From Dermatophagoides farinae (lineage: Eukaryota > Arthropoda > Arachnida > Sarcoptiformes > Pyroglyphidae), in NCBI RefSeq assembly GCF_024713945.1, contig NC_134684.1, positions 3,019,001 to 3,083,000 on the forward strand: a DNA stretch of 64,000 nucleotides, read 5' to 3'. The number at the start of each line of letters is the position of its first letter. Within the stretch, counting starts at the first letter, position 1. The position numbers and the translations under genes were made by a program. This document shows positions 1-13,200 of the stretch, in pieces. The notes under the pieces are model-generated. The model did no database searches, was not told the DNA's origin, and saw nothing but the letters and a program-made list of their open reading frames with translations.

Positions 1-1274
1 TGTCAAAACCTTTGAAAAGGTAAGAGTCAACTGTAACAAAGAAACAAAAAATGATGACTTTAGTATTATTATATATTTTAATTTGAAAATACAAAGAGAA
101 AAAAAAACCTTGTGATTTTTCCTGTCAGATGTTAGATGACTGAACAATTTCTTTTCATCTATTCATATGTATACCCAGTGCATATAATAAATTGTTGTTG
201 TTGTTGGTTGACATATATCGCAACATCAGCCAAAAAAAAAAATAATAATTCCAAATAATGATGCGTAAAACGAAATGAGAAGAAAAAAAAATTCCAACAA
301 TAACATTTATCGGACAAATTTTTTCTTTCTTTTCCTAATCATAAGGCAACGAAAACAAAAAGAGAATGGAAAAAAATAGAGAAAAATTCTTTTCATAATT
401 TCCAACCGGATACATTTATGAACAAGAAATATTTACCGTATGTATAGAATTACAAAACAGAAAACAAAACAACTTTTTCAATGTTATTTGTTTGTTGTTT
501 GTGTTGTTATTTGGTTTTTTTTTCTACATAATTTCCAATGTAAACATTATATATTATAGAATAGAAATTGTTTTCATGTTTGGTTGAACAACAACTTTTC
601 AAGAATGAAAATATTATTACCATTATTATCCATATACACACCGACATGTGGATAATTAAAGTTCGTTACTGTTACATGACGACACATTTCGATAATATTG
701 TTGTCGTTGTTGTTGTTGTTGTTGTTGTTGTTCATGATGTAGTTATATAAATGGCTATATTCGATATGTTGAAATTTATACATTTGGATTGACTTGTTGA
801 TACAGTTGTCTATGGAATATTCGATGATAATCTTGTCGGATTTTGTTTGTAAACATTTTCAATTTCAATTATCATTGTACACATCAGATGGATTGAAAAT
901 TCGAATCATTTTTGGCTATTTAACTACCTTACGCCATCTATTGTCATGGAATGTAAACATTTGAAAGTATTTCAAATATTTTGAAAGTTTTTTAATTTGA
1001 AAAAAAATTACAAAAAAAATGCATTGCATTGGATCCAATATGATACAAAATTTAATCGATTAATACACGATTGTATCAATAAAGAATTGGAATTTTAAAT
1101 GACAAATAAAATTGCAATAAAAGCAAAAATGAAATGAAAAAAAACAATGATCAACAACAATAAATGTGGAATGGTTATATGGAAAGGCCTATTTTTTTCA
1201 GATTAAAAAAAAAATTACATCGAAATAAATAAAATCAATGAAATTGTTTTGTTTTGTTGATGTGTGTGGCTCTA
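1..1274. other. 3' flank of the taperin-like gene, no gene seen
   Basis: AT-rich sequence downstream of the minus-strand stop codon at 1275. It holds short homopolymers and a (GTT)n run near 700-731. Open frames over the GTT run encode only poly-Val or poly-Asn and have no splice or family support. Part of it must be 3' untranslated region of the minus-strand gene, but I could not fix a poly(A) site. Confidence 0.5.
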
Positions 1275-4200
1275 TTAAAACAGTAAATCAGAAGCGGTTG
1301 CTGATCTTGAAAATGGTACCGTATCTTCAATGCTTGCCGGTTTGATTGGTATTGGCCTTAAGCTATCAAAATCACTCATACTATCACAGTGATCATTATC
1401 ATTATCATCAATATATTGTTGTTGTTGTTGGCTTTGATTGGAATGATTTTGGGCAGTTTTCGTTACACCCAATTCGAATGTAGATTCTCCGGACATTTTT
1501 GATGGTTTATATGATGCAAGATTACTGTTGCCTATTTTATAAAAAAAAATTGAGAAAAAAAAATTAACAATAAATCTGCGATACAACAACAAAAAAAAGA
1601 ATTACCAGTTGGAAATGATTTTTTCAATACACCATTAACAGTGTTTGCACCATTGATCGATTGTGATGCTACTGAATCGGATTTAGTCAATGTATTGACC
1701 AAATTGGAAACTAAATTTGATTTTTTTATCGGTTCAACATTTGTTTTATCCAGTTCATCACCATCATCATCATCTGTATCATCATCATCATCATCATCGG
1801 CCATTGGATATTCGAATATGGGCGGTCGTGAATGATCAAAACGTACAGAAAGCTAAAATGAATAAAAAAAAATGGGAAAAAAATGATGAATAAAATTAAA
1901 GACTTATTGCATTACAGAGAAAAAAACATGTATAGAATAATAATACACTATCATCTTAACCTGAGAATTGACATTGTAATAATAATAATAATAATCATCA
2001 TCACATTCATATTGTAAATGATAGTAATTATCAAAACAAAACGAACCATTAGACCATGACATGTGTAATGATTCAAAAAAAAACAAAAAAAAAATCTTGA
2101 CCCAAACAATGTTGATGATAATTATCAATGAAAAATGATGATATCATCATTATCATTTATCGTTCCATGTTCAAACAAGTGAAAGTGTTGTTGAAATCAA
2201 ACAAAACAAAACAAAAAAATTTTAATTAGTCCGGTATTTTCATCTTGATGATGAAGATGACCACGTATCAAAATATCATATTCATTCATCCATCCTTTTT
2301 CTGTGATTTTTATTTATTATTTCATTTGAAAAATCCACCATTGGTGTGAATGTGGATAATCAAATGGTTGCCATTATCATCAACAATCTTGGCAAGATGA
2401 TCAGAAGAAGAAGAAGAAAAAAAAAATATCAAATCCAATGATGATGAATGAGAGTGAGGATAATCTAAAATTATAAACAAAAAAAAAAAAATCCAATCGC
2501 GAATCAAATCAACCACACTCACACACACACACACACACACAAACCAATCGGGCGTCGTCAACAACAACAACAACAATAAATATGTTTTTTTGGTGCTTGA
2601 TTATGAAAATGATAATCAAAATGGATCAACACACAGCAACAACAACAACAGTATATATAAAGATGAGAGAGAGAGAAAAAAAAACATCAAATCAATCAGA
2701 AGCTTAAAATGGAATATATACTAGCGATCAATGAAAAAAAAACAAAACAAAAATCGGTTCACATTGACTACATGCACCACATCGATCTATCTATATTTGA
2801 AAATCATTTGTTCCAGTTCAATTTCTTTTTTTTTTTTTTTTGATCATCTCCTATTGTTTGATCGTTTTATTGATCACATGTCTTTTTTGGATTTTGAAAA
2901 AAAAAAATTTTTCATTTTTTTTTCTTGGAAGAAAAAAAAAATTGAATTGAAATTTTTTGCTCTCAATGATTGTGATGATAGAGATGAACAACAACAATCA
3001 ACACCTAATACATCATTGAACATTGGTTGCAAAAAAAAAAACAACAAAGAAGCAGTACTTGGACATTAGCATAAAAAAAAAATTTACAACAGCAAAGTAT
3101 TCACCATCACAATGATGATGATGATTGTCGACAACAATTTCAAATGACTTTCAAGATGATGATGATGATGATGGCTAAAAAAAAAATTTGACTTGTCTAG
3201 AAATTTAAGCCAAAAATGACTGAATAAGGAATCCAATTTTTTTTGTTGTTGTTGTTGTTGAAACAACGTTGTTTGTTCCAAATTTTGTTCTTTTTTAAAC
3301 AACAATCATCATCATCATCATCATCAGTATTTCAACGTAGAAAATGAAATGAAACTAAATCAGGCCAAAGAGTTTTTTTTTTTGTTTTGAAATGGGAGGT
3401 CATATAATGACGATGATGATGGTGATCATCATCATCATTTCATTGGAATTATACATATATTTTGCAAAGTAAAACTGACCATTATATAAATGAAAATTAT
3501 AAAGAAAAAAAAACAATTTTTTTCATTTTCCATATTTTGAACATATTTGGTATTCAATCATAGTCACTGTATTTCAATTTTTGAATTTATTCTCGGTAAG
3601 AAGAGAGAATATTATGGGTGAAGCAACATGTTTTTTTTACGTATGTAAAAAAAAAATTGTCAAGAACAATGACCAATATTGGTCATAAAATAAATATGTG
3701 AATGAAGCAAACATACAAATAAACAAATTATCCACAACACACACACACACAAAAGTATACACGTACAAGAACATGGTCAAATAAAAAATGATGGCAACGA
3801 ATTTTTAATCCAGTCTCGCGCGTGTGTGTGTGTGTGTGTGTGTGGATTATCATAATTATTATTATGATATGGATCCCAAGCAAGCAAACAAAAACAAAAA
3901 CAAAAAAAAAAACACGTGGGCTACCGTGAATGTAATGTGATGATACCAAAATGGCCCCTTTTAAAATATCTATTAAAACAAACATAAGAAGATTATTTTC
4001 ATATTTTGTTTTCTTCATCATCATTTTGATCATGGTCAAACAAAAAAAGTGGCATGGAGAATGAGATAACGAAAAAAATTTTACCAATCCTATATGGTTG
4101 TGATGATAATTGATGATGAATCGAAATACAACTAGGTCATTACCGTCGTCGTCGTCGTCGTTGTTGTTGTTAGGCTTGTCAACCACATTGTGCTATTTGA

Positions 4201-7200
4201 ATGATTGAAGAATCTATTCTTCCACTATCTTTTCTCATATAAATCTAAAAAAAAACAAAAACAAAATTGTTCATGAGAAAATCTTTTTCCTATTTGACAA
4301 TGATTGATTTTGGGAATTGTATTTGTAAATTTGAATAGTCGGATGGATGGAAGAGTGAAAAAAAAATTGAAATCAAATTTTTTTTTTCATCTTTACCATC
4401 TTCAAATTTCGGATTTAGGTCAACCAATATATATTATATCAATCACAAAGAGATGTTTTTTTTTGTTATATCTTTTTTTTCAATTTGTAAACTTTGAACA
4501 CATTTAAATTCAATTATTCATACACAACAATCAACAACAACATGAAAATCAATTTGGTGCTCGTGTCTGTGTGCGTGTGCTTGAGGTCAACAAATCTATC
4601 GAAAAATCGATTCACCGACTTTTTGATCCATGACTAATGTCATCATCATCATCATCATCATCTCTTGATGATCCATGATGCAAATGGATGTTGACCGTTA
4701 AAATTGAATTTTCAATTCAGTTTCTTTGATCTTGAATGTCTTTGCTGAAGTGATTACAAACAAAACAAAACAAAAAATCTGAAAATCATTTGAAAACATT
4801 TGAATCACTTACATTTTTATTACGTTTCATCATCAATGATCCATTACTGATGATTATATTTTCACCAATAAAATTAATACCACATGGTGGTGGAATTTCA
4901 GTCATTCCTGAATAATTACTATCATCTTCATCATCCGTATCATCATCATCATCATTGTTGATTGAAGTGGACAAATGATTATGATTTCGATTACCATTAC
5001 CATTTACCAATTCTTTTATAATACGTTTCGGTATCGGTTTAGCACCGAATGGTGTTGGCTGTATGGCAATATTTGGCTTTACATTTTTTGTTGTACGAAA
5101 ATCAAATACCATCGATGAACAACCATTCTGTATGGTTGATGATTTAATTGTAGAATTTGTAGCAATCGTTGATGATGAGGATTTTAGATTTGTTGTTGAC
5201 CACAGTGTACTTTTTGTTGTTAATGGTGATGATGATGATAAACTTACAATATCATTATGGCCATTTGTCAATGAATTTCTATGTTGTTGTAACAAGCTCG
5301 GTTTCAATGTTTTTATCGGTTCATCAACCAATGATGGTGGTTCATGACTATTGATTTTATTATTTGATGAGATCGATGATAATTCTTTTCGGTCATCATC
5401 ACTATTACTAGCTTCCGATTCTTTTGATTGTACATTTTTCACAATTGTTGTAGAATTAAACGGGCGAATATTGGCCACAGGTTTTTTTGAATTTGTCTGT
5501 ATTTTTGGATTCATTGAGGAATCGTTTTTTGTAACCAATGAATCAACAACATTATTATTGTCAATTTTTTCATTATTATTTTCAACTGAATCATTTTCAT
5601 CATAATGTTGACCATTTACAGGAAATGATTTGTCGTTATTTTCTTGTTGTTGTTGTTGTTCGTCATATTTTTGATTATAATCATTTTGAATGGCCATGAC
5701 GACATTATCATTAATGTTGTCAATCTTTTTGTTTTCATCATCATCATCATTATTATTATTATTGTTGTTATTGTCGTCATTGTCTTCAAGACCGGATATA
5801 TCAATGACCACACTATTGTTGTTGTCTTTTTTCGTTTGGCTATCATTATTATACAATAAATCACTTGTTGCTGTTGAATTGTTTAAATCACATAATAACG
5901 TTTTTGTCTCTGTTGTTGGAGTTGTAGATACAAGTTTCGGTGTATTGGATTTTTTTCCATTTGATTTTTGTAGATCATTTGTTACTGATGATGGTGGTCT
6001 AGGTGCTTGATAATTTTTACTACTACTAGTACTACTAGTAGTAGTAGTCAAACTTTTATTTGTCGATACACGATTCGATCCAACAACATTGTTGTTGGTA
6101 CCAACAACCACCACCACCACCACCATTCGATCGATTGATTATCGTTCCATTTACATTTCGATTCAATGTTAATTCTATGATTATGGATGAGAAAAAAAAA
6201 TGGAAAAAAATTAAAATAGATTCGATTTTCAATGTTAACAACAACAGCAGCAACAAAAGAGAACAAAAACCAGATCAAAATACCGGGTCAACAGAAAAAA
6301 ATGGGACAATTTTTTTTTTTTTTCATCACTCGATGAGAAAATTAACAAACATCATGTCTATTTTTATATGCCATATGCTAATTCATTTCCTATTCGTTAC
6401 TCTTTTTTGCTCCATTGTCATTTATCAAGCAAAAAAAAAAAAAAAATAGAATAACCCACCTGTGTGCCCACCATACACAAACATTACTTAAAACAATTTC
6501 CTTTTCAACATACAACTGTTGCAGAATTTTCTTTTAACTTTTGAAAATGGCTTTGTGAAATGAAATGTCCGAAAAAGAAAAATATCTCACGAATTATGTG
6601 TATGTGATTAATTTTTGGTTTTTATTTGAATTTTTTTTTCGTTTGTTTGTTTGTTTGTTCGTTCGTTGAATCGAATTGTTGTCTGAGCAATTTATTTTTC
6701 GCCTACTTTTTTTTGGAATTTATATATAAAAAAAAAAAAATTCATCGTTACCACGATGCCATCACATTTGGTCACACATACACACAGATACGATGGACTA
6801 TACACACACACACTAAATGACAGGTTGCGTGAGGAAATTCAATTTTCAATATAGAAAAAAAAATAAATCATGAAAAATAAACAAAAGAATCGAATGAAAT
6901 GGATGCAAACACATAGTGTGTGTATATATATTTGTGAGTTGAAAAAAGTGGAAAAAACCATCACCAAAAACTCCCATCATAAGAAAAAACTTCCATCTCA
7001 TCATCATCATCATCATCATTGTCCATCGGTCTTATTGAATGACCAAATAAGAAATTGGGCTACTTATCCAGCCATGCATGTATATGTGTGTGTGTGATTC
7101 TAAATCAGTAATTTTCCTTTCTTCAATTTCATTTCATCAATTTTTTTTCTAATTCAAAAAACATTTTCAGATCGTGATCCACGGTGGAGAAAATTGTTTC

Positions 7201-8586
7201 AAATTTTTTTTTTACTGGCTCTTTTTTCTTCATTCTTTAATTAGTTGTTTGTGTATGTGTGTGTGTGTGATTATTAGTTATTACAAACAAAAAAAAATAC
7301 CATCATGACCAAATGATGATGATGATGATATCATCGATTGATCTCTCTCTCTTGGAAATAAATTTAAAATTAATTTCATTCATTTTCTCACCTCTGTCTC
7401 CCCCTTACCCCAACCCCCAAAAAAAATGATTGCTACCATACATTATTTTCAAACTGGTCATTTTCTTAAGATTATCATCAACAAGAAAAAAAAATAAAAC
7501 TTAACGTTGCAATTATTACATTTTATTTTATGATTTTGTTTGTTTGCTTCCGATACGCATCTTTATCACAGACAGATCGATCATCACTATTGATCGAAAC
7601 TAGTGAACAGGAGAGAAAGATGGTAAGAAAGCAGAGTTGAAAACAACACACACAAAGACTTCCTGAATGAAAAATTTTTTTTGAAATCAAAAAAAAAAAG
7701 ATGAAAAACCCATAAAATTTTGTGAAATCCTGGGGAAAAAAAAAGATTTCATTCAAAAAAAAAAAAAAAAAAAATAATCCACAAGGACGTTATCGTCTCT
7801 GATCGATATAATTATTATCTTTCCATCATTGTCAAAATTGTAAACAAAATCATGTTTTTTTTTTGTTTGAAATTTTAAATTTTAAAACTTTTTTTTTCAA
7901 TTAAAAAAAAATAATTTGATGAAAACAAACAAACAAACGATTAGAAATCAGTACATATTTTTTCTTCTTCTGCTTGTTTTTTCTTGGCCATGGATGAGTC
8001 TTGGCCAGAATGAAAATTGGAATTAACGAATTTTAATGTTTTTAATGCACATGGAAAATGTTCATTATTATTACTTGTTTGGCCTTGTAAACGAATATCC
8101 ATTACAATTCCGTTTCATTGTGTTCATTAATTCAATTTTGGATTTTTATGTTGTTGTTTCGAATCGGATTTTGACTTTGAATTGGTATTTTCGTATGTTG
8201 TTTTTTTTTATTTTGTTCATAATTTCAAAACATTCAGTAAAATCATTAAAAGTGAATGAATGAATGATGAATGCTTCTGTTTGTCATTTCAACAATTGAT
8301 TATTATGAAGATGATGATGATGACAAAATATCCTTGAATAATTCAATTCATTTCTGAAGAAATGAAATAAGAGAAAACATTGGAAAAATTTTCATTAGAC
8401 TACTACCTGGAAACAACAACAACAATCTCTGTTTCATTTGTTTCATCAACACATGTATTATGAATCGCCCACACACACACACACACACACACACGCAGCC
8501 AACAAGCTATTATGTAAAATTTTGTTATTTCAAATACGATGATGGCACCCCAATCTATCTTTTACATCGATTCGAATGAATATACC

Positions 8587-8619
<33 letters not shown>

Positions 8620-10222
8620 TCAATTATTTTGCCTGCCATCATTGACATCAATGTCATCGGTAAGAAAAATCTAACGGGAAAAAAATGATCAATGATGATC
8701 CAATAATAGCCAGAAACAAAAAAAAAACAAAAAAAAATCCTTTTTTTCTCTTTTCATCATTTTTAATCATCTAAATAATGAATAAGGAGAAAACGACGAT
8801 GGTGATGATGATGATGACGATAATAATCGACCGATAAACCGAAACAAAACACACACACACACACACACACTAAACAAAATGAACAAAATAGATCGTGAAT
8901 AAAATTCGTATAATTGAAATCTTCTTATTACCTGCTTATTATTATCATTGATCGAAAGATCAATCAATCAAATCAATGGATAAAATGAGTGAGAGAGAGA
9001 GAGAGAAAAAAAATTGATCGTTTTGCAATGAAAACAACAATTGCAACTCAAAAAAAAATCTCATCAATTAACCGGATGGATTTTTTCACATCATCATCAT
9101 CATCATCATCAAAATAATAATCATCTGTCTAGATGTAACAGTAACAGAATGAGTTCAGGCCAAAATGGAATCCTATTCATATGACAACTATTTTCAACGA
9201 ACAAACAAACTAATTAAAACACACACACACACATATTGCAAACTACCAATAAATAAAAAAAAATCGATTATAATCGAACAGAACGGAAAACAAAACAAGT
9301 CAAATTAGATATAATGTAACAAAAAGGTGGCCGAATTTTTCTTTTTCTATTTCATTTTATCAAACTTTTGATGATAATTCGAACGATTCTAACTGTAATA
9401 TAAATGTATTATATGTAAATTTCATGAATTTGAATAAATTACCTGTTGATTCACGTTGTTGTTGTTGTTGTTGTTGTTGCTGCTGTAAACGTTGTTTAGC
9501 AATAATATTCGATGTTTGTGAAAGATTTTGTCTAGTTGCTATTGCTGGTTTGGTCACGGCATTCGTTTTGGTCACTGTTTTTGCAATTGATCGTGATGAT
9601 GTTGTTGTTGTTGTGGCTACACTATTAGATGATGATTTATTCAAAATAATTGGCTTTCGTACATTCATCAATGATGACGATGATGATGATGATGATAATG
9701 ATTTTGATGGATTTATAATTCGTTGATTAGAATCACTAATTGTTTCGGATGTTGTTGAAAGACTAGATGTTGACTTATGATGATGATTAGCATTATTATT
9801 ATTATTATTATGATGTTCAAATATACGTTTAACTGTTTTTACTGTATCCGGTTTCGGTAATTCATTTGATGATGATGATGATGATGATCGTGTTGTCATT
9901 GTCTTTGTTTTTGCTGAAATCATTGTTGCCATTTTCGATTGTTCTGGTGATCTGATACGTATGTTTTGTTTTTCAAGAATATCACTATTTTCTTGTTCAC
10001 TATTGTTGATTATCGTTGATGTTATCAGACATTTATCCAATAAATCAGAATGATTTTCAACAATTGGATTTGTAACATGTTGTTTTTGTTGAATGTTGTG
10101 TAAACAATCATCATCATTGTTATTATCGACAATATTTGATATATTTGATTGTTTTTGTTGTTGTTGTTGTTGTCGCTGTTCAAGTTGTCGAGTTTGAGTT
10201 TCTTCAAGAACTAGTTTGTTAA

Positions 10223-10255
<33 letters not shown>

Positions 10256-13200
10256 GATCAGCGCTACAATTTGTTGTTGTTTGTAAAGCAGTAGTATTAT
10301 GATCAACAACTGGATTCAAATTTAAAGTCGAACTAGTTGTTGACGCTAAAACAGAACAAGTATTATTATTGTATATGGCTGCTGTTAATGATGTCGATGA
10401 AATCATTGCCAAATCTTTTACTACATTCGTTGTAATTTGTTTTTCATCATGATCATCAATGAATATTTGCCGTTGCTGAATATTATCGTTGTCGAAGTCG
10501 TCGTCGTCATCATCGTCATCGTCATCGACATCAGCTTTTTTATTTTGTTGTTTTACTAGTTGATTATCATTATCATCATTGTCGCTTTTTGCCCGATTCA
10601 GATTAAAATTATCTATGTGTTGTGATTTCAGTGAAAAGATAAAAAAAAATTTACAAAGATTCGGGAATTTAGATTTGTATATATATGAAATATAAATTGA
10701 TAATTTTAATCATCGATTTGATTTGAATGGAAGAATAATCAATGCCCATCAATCGATCAAATCAATTTATTAAACCAACCTTGTTGTTCATGATGTTGTG
10801 GATGATCAATGATTGTCAGTGATGATGATGATGATGATATCGACGTATCCTCTTTCAATGTTAATGATGGCAATGTTGAAGATTTAGAATAATCACTTTC
10901 ATTCAATAATTCTTGATCATCATCATCAACATCATCGTCATCATCATTTTTGGTTGATTTATTCAATGTTGTTGATGATAATGTTTCAGCACTTTTTGCT
11001 CGTTTAATATATGGCTGTGGTGTACTTAATAATAAAATATTTGAAGTCGCTGTCGTTGTTGATGATGTTGACGATGATAATGTGGTGCTATTTGTCGATG
11101 TTTGTAATGATTTAATATTATTGCTCGCCAATGAAGTGGTCGTCGTCGTCGTTGTTGTTGGTGTTGGTGTTGGTGTTGTTCCATTCATGTATCCATTGCC
11201 TGAATATGATGATGATATTGTAGTAACAGAAGTAGCACTATTATTATCATTATTCACACTAACACCATTTGGAATTTCATTTTTTCCTATAAAATGATGC
11301 TGTTTCATTGTTGTTGTATGAAGGTAATGTTGAGGGTGTTGTCGGCTACCTGTTTCATTCTGCTGTTGTTGTTGCTGTTGCTGACAATTCATTGATGATG
11401 AAATGGCCGCAGGTGATATTATTGTTGTCGTTGTTGCAATATTTGATGATAAAGTAGTTGCATTATTGGACATTAATGACGATGATGATGATTGACAATG
11501 ATTCGTATTGCTAGAATTGCTATTATTATTATTATTGCACAATCGTCCACTATTCATCATTGTTTTTGTCGTCGTTACCGTTGATAATGATGAATTGATT
11601 CGTTGTGGTGGTGGCGGTGGTGGTGGTTTTTTCAACTGTTTTTGTTGAACATTTTCAACAAATTTCTGTACAATATTTTTCGGATATAATGATTTTGTTG
11701 TTGTTGTTGTTGTTCGATGATTTAAATTTGTTGTTGAATACGATTTATTCACTATCGGTGCTGGCAGTAGTGGAGGTTGTGTATCATTCTTTTTATAATT
11801 ATTTGATTGTTGTGGTTTCTGATGATAATGTCCATTGGTCGTCGACACCTGTTGTTGTTGTTGCTGCTGCTGTTGTTGTTGAATAAATAATAGCTTTTTC
11901 TTCGTACCATTCACCATTTGATGATGATTATTATTATTATTATTAATTAAACGTTTATTCACGGCGGTTATTGACTCTAGTTGTTTTTGTGGTTGTTGTT
12001 TATTGTCCGTTGTTTTAATCATTGATTGTTGTTGTTGTTGTATTTGTATTTGTTGTTTAAATTGTTCAAATGTTAACTCTTCTAAACTTGAACAACGTTT
12101 TATTAATGTCGATACATTAATACTTGAAAGACATTTTTTCTGCAATCGATTCGGTTTTTGTTGCTGTTGTTTTTGATTTGATAATGTCATAAATTTATGA
12201 CGTAAACGATGTACAATTCCTGGTCCATATTCATAATCACCACTACTACTATTACTACTATCACCATCTGTATCTAATGACCAATCGATACTTTGTCCAC
12301 TACTACTACTACTGCTATTTGTATTCGAATCATTTGAAGAATAATAATATGATGATGATGATAATGAATCAGAATTTGATAATAATGATGATACTGAAGA
12401 TGGACGTTGTTTATTTGTTGACAATTTTGTTGTTGTCGTCGTAGCTGATGAATTATTATGGAATCCATTTGTTGTTGATGTTTTACTATTTATGGCCATA
12501 CCACCATTTGTATAATGTGATCGTTGAAAGGTAATTTTACCATTACTATTTATATTGGTTCCATTACGATGATAATGTCCACCACCACCACCATTGGTAA
12601 TATTATTACCATTCAATACACGTGTAACGGATTTTTCATCTACCATTTTTTCCAGATAGTTATCGTTTTCAATAGTTGTCGTTAATATACAAGGAATGGT
12701 TATAAAATGTTTACTATATTTATCACACAAAATAATCTTTGTTGAATGTAAAACGGTGGGCAATCGTATTGATTGATAGCGAATCAAATGTTTGTTGACA
12801 ACTATTACAACCTTTATCGTTTATGATTTTTAAAATTGAATATTTCTTATCATCATCATCATCAGCATCATTATTATACGACAAGAATGTTTGAAAAAGT
12901 TCATCCAACTGCAACCGATGTTGCTGTTGTTGTTGTTGTTGTTGTCGTTTCTGATGTGTTGCTATTTCGACAAACACATCATCACCATCATGACCATATG
13001 TTTGTTCATTATTTGTTTGATGAATAGCCGATGATGATGATGATGATGGCAAATGAATTTTTTGATTTGTATCAATAGTAGTAGTAGTAGATTTTAAATA
13101 TGATAAACGTAACCGTATTACCAGAACGATTCCGTTACTGTTGTCCTCTTTGTCGTCGAGGAATCTGGTTCAAATTGAAAGAAAAAAAAACAAATTCAAC

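Noticed and set aside
6056-6256. Gly/Trp-rich frames across the GGT tract
   Set aside because: They reflect the (GGT)n repeat; the in-frame gene model does not need them.
8589-8620. CRISPR-like or regulatory meaning for direct triplet repeats
   Set aside because: These are simple microsatellites without spacers, in an animal genome.
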